Assembly: GCF_004569505.1 (NCBI RefSeq)
Contig: NZ_SPPK01000005.1
Coordinates: forward strand, 1 to 64,000
Length of the DNA stretch: 64,000 bases
DNA from: Dysgonomonas mossii
Lineage (GTDB): Bacteria > Bacteroidota > Bacteroidia > Bacteroidales > Dysgonomonadaceae
Reading direction: 5' to 3'
Both the position numbers and the translations under genes were made by a program. Below the pieces are notes generated by a model. The model did no database searches. It saw only the letters and a list, made by a program, of their open reading frames with translations, and was not told the origin of the DNA. Shown piece after piece: positions 26,480-33,908 of the stretch (the first letter of the stretch is position 1; every line of letters begins with the position of its first letter).

Positions 26480-27301
26480 TTATTTTGCGTTAATAAAAAA
26501 CGATTGGAATAATGACATGGATGGAGAATATGGGTCACTTTGCTGTGTAAATTCGGCAGGAGTATATCCCGACAAAGCTTTGAAATCTTTTATCAAATGT
26601 GATTTATCATAGTATCCGCAACAATATGCCAAATCGTTCAATGTTGTATGAGGAGTAGCCTGTATAATATTTAAGGCTTTGGAAAAGCGGTGAATCTGAA
26701 TATATTCCTTGGGATTCAAACCAATATTTTCGGTAAACAATCTTTTGAATTGCTTGTAGCCCAGACAGGTTACATCAGCTAATTTATTCAAATCTGTAGT
26801 ATTCAATTCTATCAGATTGAGTGCAGGCAGTAGTCTGCAATATTTCTCATTGTCAAACCTACTTAATCGCTCTGATAAAAATAGCTCAATCCAATCAATA
26901 CATTCCTGATTGTTAAAGCAACTAATCAATCTATCTCCCAATTCAAGAATATTAAGATCACTTAAATCTCGAATGTCTATATTCTGATCTTTAAAATCAC
27001 TCATTGGCATATCAAAGAAGACCTTTGCTCCCAATGGCTGAAAAAGAACCATAATAATATCGAATGAATTGAAGTAAAAGCTATTCGGAATCGTAGATTG
27101 CCCGAATATGCAGGCATTGTGTAAAAATCTATTTTCAAAAACAGAGAAGATTCCACCACTCCGTTTAACCGAAAGGGCAATACATCCCGAGGGAATAGTT
27201 CTTTGACTACCATTTGCTAATCCTTCGGCAGAAAGAAACCAGTATTGTTTTACATACGGTTGTAAATGCTCAGAGGGTTGTATTGCTTGAAATTTCTCCA
27301 T
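26480..27301 (-). CDS. AraC-family transcriptional regulator
   Basis: A 273-residue regulator. The N-terminal DUF6597-like sensing domain covers about 1-140 (LQPYVKQYWFLSAEG, RTIPSGCIALSV). The C-terminal AraC HTH pair covers about 160-260: LADVTCLGYKQFKRLFTENIG, PKEYIQIHRFSKAL, LAYCCGYYDKSHLIKDFK. It lies between the KAS III gene and the reductase in a leftward cargo block, and probably controls one of them or itself. The ligand is unknown. Confidence 0.88.
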   Translation of the reverse strand: MEKFQAIQPSEHLQPYVKQYWFLSAEGLANGSQRTIPSGCIALSVKRSGGIFSVFENRFLHNACIFGQSTIPNSFYFNSFDIIMVLFQPLGAKVFFDMPMSDFKDQNIDIRDLSDLNILELGDRLISCFNNQECIDWIELFLSERLSRFDNEKYCRLLPALNLIELNTTDLNKLADVTCLGYKQFKRLFTENIGLNPKEYIQIHRFSKALNIIQATPHTTLNDLAYCCGYYDKSHLIKDFKALSGYTPAEFTQQSDPYSPSMSLFQSFFINAK

Positions 27302-27368
27302 ATCAATGCCAAAAATAAGTGTAATTCATTAGATATGAGGTGTAAAATTCGGACATTTATTCGAAATT

Positions 27369-28342
27369 CTACACAACATTATTCTTTATATAGATGCCTG
27401 CATAGGTGAAGCCACCACCAAATCCAACAAGCATAATTTTATCTCCCAACTTTAACTTCCCATCTTTGATAGCTCTATGCCACGCAAGAGGTATAGAGGC
27501 AGCCGAGGTATTTCCGAACAGCCTTACACTATCTAAACATTTTTCCATCGGAATATCCAATTCTTTAAAAACAGCTTCCAATAAGCGATAATTAGCACTG
27601 TGAGGAATGAAATAATCAATATCTTTAAGGGTTACATTATTTTTTCTTGCAAGTTCATATAGTCCACTTGTTAGTGTTTGAACAGCCCATTTATAGACAA
27701 CCCTACCATTTTGATGTAATTTATTGTTTGCTATAACTTCTGAATTGCTGATTGGTGCATTTTGATGTGCCAAATACAAATCTTTACCATAATCGCCATT
27801 TGTGCCTGTTATGGTATTGAACAAGCTATTGTTATCGGATTCCTCTACAATTACTGCTCCTGCACCATCTCCAAATAAAATACAAGTTGTTCGGTCTGTA
27901 AAGTCTGTGATTTTGGAAAGGGTATCAGCTCCTATGACAAGAATCTTTTTGTGTGTACCTGATGCTATCAATCCTTTTGCAAGAATAATTCCATTAACAA
28001 ATCCGGCACAAGCGGAAGATATATCTATTGCTCCTGCATGAGGTATGTTTAATCGAGACTGTACTTGACTGGCAACACTTGGCATTGGTTGGTCGGGAGT
28101 GCTTGTGGCAACTATGATATAGTCTATGTCGTGTAAGTCCTTATTATATTCTTTCGATAAATTCAAAGTGGCTTTCCACACATATCGCTTGTGTATTCGT
28201 TAGGGGCTGTATAAAAACGTCTTTCGATACCTGTTCGTTCTCTTATCCATGTGTCAGACGTATCAATAAAACTTTCGAAATACGAATTGTATATTTCTTT
28301 TTCGGGATGGTATATTCCAATAGATGTAATTGTTGCACTCAT
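27369..28342 (-). pseudogene. 3-oxoacyl-ACP synthase III (FabH-like), frameshifted
   Basis: Start at ATG 28342 (MSATITSIGIYHPEKEI). The first 57 residues end out of frame after TSDMC. The remaining 265 residues continue in another frame from 28181, as KATLNLSKEY. One base is missing near 28176-28177, where a Val or Ala codon is expected. All catalytic residues survive: Cys in SSACAGF, His in FIPHSANYRLL, Asn in LFGNTSAASIP. KAS III condenses an acyl-CoA starter with malonyl-ACP. Promoter-proximal DNA carries the same 14-bp palindrome as the tetR promoter. If the deletion is real, cargo function is lost; the preserved active site suggests recent damage or a read error. Confidence 0.82.
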
Positions 28343-28378
28343 TGTATAATCGTGTTTAAAAATTAAGACCAATTAAAT

Positions 28379-28392
28379 ACTTATTAGTAAGT
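28379..28392. promoter_or_regulatory. putative TetR operator upstream of KAS III
   Basis: ACTTATTAGTAAGT is a near-palindrome 37 bases before the KAS III ATG. It matches the site in front of the adjacent tetR-type gene at 12 of 14 positions. Confidence 0.6.
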
Positions 28393-28412
28393 AAGTTTTG
28401 TGGACAAAAAAA

Positions 28413-28958
28413 TTATATGTTTAATAATCCTTCTTGGATTGATTTATAAATATCATTTCTCAATACTTTATTCATTTGTAATGAAGATAATAAAGTGGAA
28501 TGAGTCATATTTGCTCTTGTTCTTGGAGTTTCTTTAAAGTCAAAAACTTCGGTTTCTTTCCCTTGGGTTAATAACTCTGTAAGCCAATCTAATATTGTAT
28601 TGACTAATTTTTGTAATTCTTTTTGCATATTTTCGGGAAGCGTGTCAAAAGAGGGAGCTAATGAGCCTACAATACAAGTCCAATGTGTTTTGACAAAACT
28701 GTCATGCATCGTAATGTATTTCTTATATTGCTGCTTGTAATTTAACTTGCTCCATGCTTCGGTCTTTTCTAAAAAAAGGACATGGCTTTCTTTGATAACG
28801 GCAATACCCAAATCAGATTTAGCAGGGAAATAGTAATGTATAGCTGCATTCTTAATATTAAGCTGTTTAGATATATCAGCATAACTAAATGCATTATAAC
28901 CAACTGACCTTATCAGTTCGTTTGCCAATCGTATTATTTCAGATTGAGTATCGTTCAT
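28413..28958 (-). CDS. TetR/AcrR-family regulator
   Basis: A 181-residue repressor-type protein. The N-terminal HTH has IIRLANELIRSVGYNAFSYADISKQLNIKNAAIHYYFPAKSDL, compressed here as motif IHYYFPAKSDL near 38-48. The ligand domain is helical. It lies directly upstream of the KAS III gene and both have a shared palindrome before their starts, so it probably represses itself and the KAS III cargo until an acyl or xenobiotic ligand is bound. The ligand identity is not deducible. Confidence 0.88.
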   Translation of the reverse strand: MNDTQSEIIRLANELIRSVGYNAFSYADISKQLNIKNAAIHYYFPAKSDLGIAVIKESHVLFLEKTEAWSKLNYKQQYKKYITMHDSFVKTHWTCIVGSLAPSFDTLPENMQKELQKLVNTILDWLTELLTQGKETEVFDFKETPRTRANMTHSTLLSSLQMNKVLRNDIYKSIQEGLLNI

Positions 28959-28963
28959 AATTA

Positions 28964-28994
28964 CAAATATATAATTATTTGCTTAGTAGTAAGT
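28964..28994 (-). promoter_or_regulatory. tetR promoter with autoregulatory operator
   Basis: The minus strand has TATATTTG (28964-28971), an exact TAnnTTTG match just before the ATG. GCTTAGTAGTAAGT at 28981-28994 on the plus strand lies 10 bases further upstream, inside the -7/-33 spacer. Repressor binding there would block the promoter. Confidence 0.6.
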
Positions 28995-29081
28995 ATAATT
29001 ATGTAAAATAATGCAATTGAATATAATTTTTTCTTTTCAACTGATAAACCACCCATTAAAAAAAAGAATAATAAAAGCATC

Positions 29082-29582
29082 TTAATTGCCAAATATGATA
29101 GATTCTATTAGCGTAGAGATCTCCTTAATTTCTTTTACAGAGTGACCCATTTCTAGCATTAATTTGTTCATATATGAATAATGGTTAATCAAAAAGCTGG
29201 CTAAAGAATCATTATTGATTTGAATAGAATTGTCTCCAATTTTTTCCCATTCACAAATCGCAGTTATCATTAGACTGAAAAGACTGGCATTTCGTGGGAT
29301 ATCTTTTCTAGCATAATAAAACCAATGAGGGAATGAATAATCTAAGAAACGTAAATAATCTCTTACCTCTTCTATTTGGTATAACTCTCGAATATCACTC
29401 TCATAACCATATATTGAAATCATAATTTTATTAAAATATGCATGAGGAGCTCGATGTAGTTTATTTAGAGCACCTAGTATATTATCAAATTCAAAATTAT
29501 CTATATCTTCTTTGGTTATAACAAAATGATATAAGTCGAATTGATCTTCTTGCATATCAAAGTAGTTTGTCAAATTCTTCAA
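29082..29582 (-). CDS. small helical protein, third gene of nuclease operon
   Basis: A 166-residue protein with no family I can name firmly. Visible is a mixed N-terminal part and the segment ISIYGYESDIRELYQIEEV followed by LRFLDYSFPHWFYYA, rich in aromatics, then a long helical C-terminus. No signal peptide, membrane segment or catalytic motif is seen. Its start overlaps the preceding nuclease gene by 26 bases, so it is translationally coupled and probably works with it. Immunity, inhibitor or adaptor protein are the obvious options; none is proven. Confidence 0.75.
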   Translation of the reverse strand: MKNLTNYFDMQEDQFDLYHFVITKEDIDNFEFDNILGALNKLHRAPHAYFNKIMISIYGYESDIRELYQIEEVRDYLRFLDYSFPHWFYYARKDIPRNASLFSLMITAICEWEKIGDNSIQINNDSLASFLINHYSYMNKLMLEMGHSVKEIKEISTLIESIIFGN

Positions 29583-31143
29583 AAGTCAATATTTGGTATT
29601 TATCTTCAATTAAGCCAATTGTGCTATTAAAGCTCGTTACAAAATACGGAACAATTCTAATTGAACAGGGAATATCGACATTAAACCTGCTTTTAAATAA
29701 CAATTTAATTGACTCTATTTCTTCATTTACCCATTTTATTTTTCTTAAAAATTTCTTGTGGTATTTTTTTTGCTCATAATGGTCATTTATTAGTTGTCCT
29801 AATCCTCTGTAGTCAACCACATTTGTTAGAGCTTTACATTCAATCACAAACAACTCTTTCCTTTCTTCTGAATAAGCTAATATATCAATTTCACCACATT
29901 CTATTTTCTTACCATTTAATTTATCTAGATTAAGTCCCACAAATTTTTTATCTTCTAATAATTTCAAGACTTCTACCTCAAATACTTTGATTCTATAATA
30001 AGATTCAATACTTGCAATTTCATTTTTCATCTCAGAAGATTGTTTTAAATCTTCACGTTGCCCCAATACTAGAGAGGTTTGAAAAACTTTGAGCCATTCA
30101 TCAAAAGACATGGGGCTGATAATTATATGTGCTTTTGAATTATGAATCAGTGATCTGTTAAGAGTTTCTTCATCATAGATTGATTCAAAGTTTGAATCTA
30201 AACTTATTATTATACCTAAGTAATAATACATTCTATGTCGTTGACTTTTTCTCAAAAAATCACGTTCTCCTGTCTCTCTCAAAACATTTGTTGAGAAACA
30301 GGTTAAATTTAGAAATGACTCTATTTTAGATCTAGATAAACCAGAATACAGACCTATTTGACAAATAAAATCTTCGCGTGGTTGTACTAAAATAAGCATC
30401 GCTTCTTTAATCGAAATTTGCTCTATCCAATACATTATAGATTCTATTTCAACAAGTGTAATGGAGAAATGATTGAGAAGGAAGTCATCTACCTTTTGTG
30501 ATAACACATAATTCAAAGGAGAGAATTGCTCGTAATTCTCCCAGTTAGGGGCTATGTCTAATGTTTGCTTGATTCTCTCTAAGAATAGTGTATCCTCTTT
30601 TGATAAAGGAGGGAAACCTCTGAAAAGTTCAGGAGAGAAAATAAGGGTATTCAAATTGAGTCTATCCCCAATGAAGTGAAAGAAATTTGATATTTCAGAA
30701 CTATTACACATTCCTGCTAGAGCTGTGAAAACTATATCTTTTTCTTTTTGTGTGGGTCTAGCTCCATTTTTCATTGATGTTTTAGACAAATTCTGAACTG
30801 ATATATCAATAATATACCTCCAGCCATATCTTCCAATAGGGGCTAACTTTTCATTTCCAGTTATAAAATTATCATTAGACCCTTCAAAAAACAAAACAGA
30901 CCAAAGTTGTAACTGTATATATGCCTCTAGTATCCAACTTGCTGGATGGTATTTATTTAATTGTTCTTTTAGTATTTCTTCAAAGTTTTTATATCCATTA
31001 TTATAGAAACATTTGATCTCATCAAAGTAATTGATGCTGTGAAAACAATTTGGATTCCACGATTTGAGGATGACTCTATTAATAATTCCATCAATTATAT
31101 TTTGATGTGGACTAAAAGTTTCATTTTTTATTTTTGTATTCAT
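29557..31143 (-). CDS. 528-residue protein with C-terminal PD-(D/E)XK nuclease domain
   Basis: The first 390 residues are mostly helical and unassigned. They contain YYLGIIISLDSNFESIYDEE and similar repeats-like helices. The C-terminal part (about 395-528) is a nuclease fold: LLEDKKFVGLNL, then ECGEIDILAYSEERKELFVIE (catalytic D and E), then CKAL with the lysine. This is the PD-(D/E)XK layout of Mrr/NERD-type enzymes. It overlaps its upstream partner by 23 bases and its downstream partner by 26. Together with the GIY-YIG protein it suggests a two-nuclease or nuclease-plus-sensor defense system. Confidence 0.8.
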   Translation of the reverse strand: MNTKIKNETFSPHQNIIDGIINRVILKSWNPNCFHSINYFDEIKCFYNNGYKNFEEILKEQLNKYHPASWILEAYIQLQLWSVLFFEGSNDNFITGNEKLAPIGRYGWRYIIDISVQNLSKTSMKNGARPTQKEKDIVFTALAGMCNSSEISNFFHFIGDRLNLNTLIFSPELFRGFPPLSKEDTLFLERIKQTLDIAPNWENYEQFSPLNYVLSQKVDDFLLNHFSITLVEIESIMYWIEQISIKEAMLILVQPREDFICQIGLYSGLSRSKIESFLNLTCFSTNVLRETGERDFLRKSQRHRMYYYLGIIISLDSNFESIYDEETLNRSLIHNSKAHIIISPMSFDEWLKVFQTSLVLGQREDLKQSSEMKNEIASIESYYRIKVFEVEVLKLLEDKKFVGLNLDKLNGKKIECGEIDILAYSEERKELFVIECKALTNVVDYRGLGQLINDHYEQKKYHKKFLRKIKWVNEEIESIKLLFKSRFNVDIPCSIRIVPYFVTSFNSTIGLIEDKYQILTFEEFDKLL

Positions 31144-31897
31144 TCATCCTTCTTTTTATGATTTTGAAATCGGAAAAATTAAGATTAAACCATTCTCCTC
31201 TCATCCTTTTTCCTTTAAATAAATTGTGAAATTCTTTTTCAACATAAGGAGGAGCTACCCAACTAGCTATCAATTCAATATCAGGTTCTTGAGCCTGCAA
31301 TGTTTTTTCTCTAAATACAGGCTTTTTACTTTTACCTATTTTTATATAATTGTTATGTTTATTCAACATTAGATATATAGACACTTCATTTTCAGCTAAC
31401 CCTTCCAAATGTAAATTGTCAAAATAATCCTTATAATATCGAGGTCTATCAATCATCGGAATTATGCAAGCACCTACAATCGAAGGATTAGGGTCACCGA
31501 ATAAATCAATAGATTCTTGTATTTCAATAGACGAAATTGTAAGATGTCCTAGATTTTCTAATAAACTTCGAAGATATTGTTGAAATGTATTGAATGAGGA
31601 AATCGTATCTAAATGTTTATATCTATGGGATAAAAAATCCGAAAAATAGAATGTTAGCCTATCTCTTTTAGAATCAAAAAAATCGGATTCTAAAATAACT
31701 CCTTCTATCTCATTTGCTCCATTAAAATAGCACAACTGATACCTTATGTTTTGAGCATCTAATAAGAAAATACCAAAACATTCTTTATTTAATCCACTAA
31801 TGACATTAGTAAGTTCTGCCGACTTCCAATAGTTGTTAAAATCAAGAATTACATCCTTATCTAAAGTTGCACATTGTTCGAGGAAAGTATCATGCAT
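31121..31897 (-). CDS. GIY-YIG / T5orf172-type nuclease-domain protein
   Basis: A 258-residue protein. The C-terminal 90 residues match the T5orf172/Mug113 branch of GIY-YIG nucleases: VSIYLMLNKHNNYIKIGKS (GIY and YIG equivalents), a helical part with REKTLQ, then YVEKEFHNLFKGKRMRGEWF with conserved E, H and F. The N-terminal 170 residues are unassigned. It is the first gene of a tight three-gene operon and has a TATCTTTG promoter box 45 bases upstream. Whether it cleaves DNA or only binds is unknown, but key motif residues appear present. Confidence 0.82.
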   Translation of the reverse strand: MHDTFLEQCATLDKDVILDFNNYWKSAELTNVISGLNKECFGIFLLDAQNIRYQLCYFNGANEIEGVILESDFFDSKRDRLTFYFSDFLSHRYKHLDTISSFNTFQQYLRSLLENLGHLTISSIEIQESIDLFGDPNPSIVGACIIPMIDRPRYYKDYFDNLHLEGLAENEVSIYLMLNKHNNYIKIGKSKKPVFREKTLQAQEPDIELIASWVAPPYVEKEFHNLFKGKRMRGEWFNLNFSDFKIIKRRMNEYKNKK

Positions 31898-31941
31898 AAT
31901 ATTTTTCTTTTATTCAATACGACCTTTTTACCGTTCTCTCC

Positions 31942-31949
31942 CAAAGATA
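31942..31949 (-). promoter_or_regulatory. Bacteroidales -7 box of three-gene nuclease operon
   Basis: The minus strand reads TATCTTTG, an exact TAnnTTTG match, 45 bases before the ATG at 31897. It supports the operon starting with the GIY-YIG gene. Confidence 0.55.
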
Positions 31950-32144
31950 TACAAAATAGATATAACACTCTATAATCAAATTACAAATAGACAATGAGTA
32001 ATTTATATATAAATCATTATCTTTATTTTCGAGTTATTTGAAACAATGGAAATACAAAGCAGAGCAGAGAACTTCGCTCGTTTCTAAGTCATTACCTATT
32101 GAGGTTTGTGTTCTTTTCAATCGTTTGTTTTATAGATAGATAGT

Positions 32145-33218
32145 TTAAAAAGTCACTGTAGTGGCATAGGTATGTCTTCCGCAATGGTAGACCAGATGAC
32201 GCTCAATATTACATAATTTAGCAATTACTTTCAGATTCTTGTTGAGCCTGCCACAACTCAACATTGGTAACAATTTTCCACCTTTGGCAAGTCCTCTATA
32301 TTTTTCAATAATCTGTTTGGGTAAATTCAATAGCGGAATATCACAAGGTGTACCGGTCTTTTGACGACTTGTTCTAATCCATAAGATACCATCACTCGCT
32401 TTTACAATATGTTGGTGAGTGAGATTACAGATGTCTCGATATGCCAAACCTGTGAAGGCCGAAAACAAAAACATATCTCTGGTTATATATCGGGACGGAT
32501 GGTCTAGTTGAGTGGTCATGATTTTGTCTAACTCTTCTCTTGTCAGATACTTTTGCTTCGGAGTCGGTCTTTCGGGTGTATAACCTTCAAATGGATCACG
32601 ACTGATGATACCTTCATTGATAGCCAATTTTATCATTTTACGTGTGTGTCTCATAATTCCGAGAATCGTATTGGGCATACGTTGGAGTTCTACACGCAAG
32701 TAGAAATCAAAGGCTTCGATGAAATCAAAATCAAGTTTGGAGAAAGGGATATCCGATATCTTACATTTTTTGCTGAGAAAATTGGTAAGGTGCTTTAGCG
32801 AAATTTCGTATTGTTCGGCAGTGGATAATTCCCGATTAACTCCGACACGTTTACGAAATTCTTGATTGTGGCGATTGAAATAACGCACAAGCGTTTCTTG
32901 TGTAGATGCTATTCCTTGAAAGGTGTTCTTGACTTCGGTTGCCGAAATACCATTACCTTTCAAACCTACGAGCCGAGAATACTGTTTGTTGATTGACAGT
33001 GTGATTTTGTCTAATGCTCTGTTAACTTCAACGGCTTGTTTGCTTTTTCCCGATACTCGGTTTGCTCTGGTATCCCAAAGGGATACCGATACAGTTAATT
33101 TCGTGCTGAACTGTGCCATCGTTCTGCCGATAGAAATACGCCCCATAATTGGACAAGTTCCATTCTGTTTTACTTCGCTTCGTTTGAGGTAAAAGAGAAG
33201 TTTTAATTCTGTATTCAT
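32145..33218 (-). pseudogene. tyrosine recombinase truncated inside the catalytic domain
   Basis: 357 residues of an IntDOT-like integrase with intact arm-binding and core-binding domains. The catalytic domain starts normally (FTGLAYRDICNL, then HCGRHTYATT with His and Arg) but ends two codons later at VTF. The second histidine and the nucleophilic tyrosine are missing, so it cannot recombine DNA. The break is at the same catalytic position where the opposite-strand fragment at 33536 begins. It may still bind arm sites and act as a dominant-negative regulator. Loss of the tail probably followed an element-end rearrangement. Confidence 0.85.
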
Positions 33219-33258
33219 ACTCTGTTACTTTAAGTGATAAAATTACTTCTAACAGAGT
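33219..33258. repeat. 9-bp perfect inverted repeat upstream of truncated integrase
   Basis: ACTCTGTTA at 33219-33227 is inverted as TAACAGAGT at 33250-33258. It is adjacent to the truncated integrase start, so a recombinase or repressor site is plausible. The rest of 33259-33535 shows no gene. Confidence 0.4.
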
Positions 33259-33535
33259 TATTTGAGGGTAGAGAAACCTAAGACAGACAAGGAACAGAGA
33301 AGCCTAATAAAGTCAGCTAAAATCAAATCCCGAACGTCAAACCCTAAATTGGTTCAACTGCTTTGTTTTACAGACTTTTGCTTAATCAAAAACAGGTAAT
33401 GGATAAGTAACTGAACTGTTTCTTACATCTGCCCTTTACTGTATTTTAGCTCTAAGTCAACAAAAGACAGTTTGAGACTCAATATTCTGATATATTGTCA
33501 ATTACTCTCATTTGTTATGCTTTGCTTTTTAGGTT

Positions 33536-33685
33536 CACAGTTTTGCCACGCTGGCACTGAACAAAGGCGTATCGTTGGAGTCTGTAAGTAAAATACTTGG
33601 ACACACGAGCATCAGAACTACAATGATTTATGCAAATGTTACAAATCAGAAAATAGAATCGGAAATGAATAGGATGAGGAATTGA
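33536..33685 (+). pseudogene. 3' fragment of an integrase gene
   Basis: An open stretch of 49 codons encodes HSFATLALNKGVSLESVSKI, the second histidine (LGHT), the tyrosine in TMIYANV and a normal stop. A stop codon lies two codons upstream in this frame, so there is no start. Hand alignment to the 3' end of the 519-1709 integrase gives about 7 mismatches in 137 bases. It is therefore the tail of a near-identical integrase cut at the HTFATL codons. It faces the truncated integrase and likely marks the right junction of the element. Confidence 0.82.
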
Positions 33686-33869
33686 CTAAAAATAGTATTT
33701 AAATACAATTTAAAAGCCTCTATTATATTATATATGTTGGAATGACATAACCCCAATAATAATTAGTTAAGTATTATATTCCATAACAGCTCAGCAAACA
33801 TAGTTAAGAAACTTTATCAGAAACCGACAATATCATAAAAATCAGAATCGAAATTTCATTATTAATATG

Positions 33870-33877
33870 TAGATTTG
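33870..33877 (+). promoter_or_regulatory. Bacteroidales -7 box upstream of alpha-2-macroglobulin-like gene
   Basis: TAGATTTG matches TAnnTTTG and lies 31 bases before the ATG at 33909. Confidence 0.45.
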
Positions 33878-33908
33878 TAATAGAAGTCCCTTATTTCTTT
33901 ATGCTTAT

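Noticed and set aside
33219..33535. Additional gene between truncated integrases
   Set aside because: Only short frames with many stops; no homology pattern.
16331..33700. Direct repeat of the tRNA-Leu 3' end at the right element border
   Set aside because: No copy of the acceptor or T-arm sequence was found near 33.5 kb by eye.
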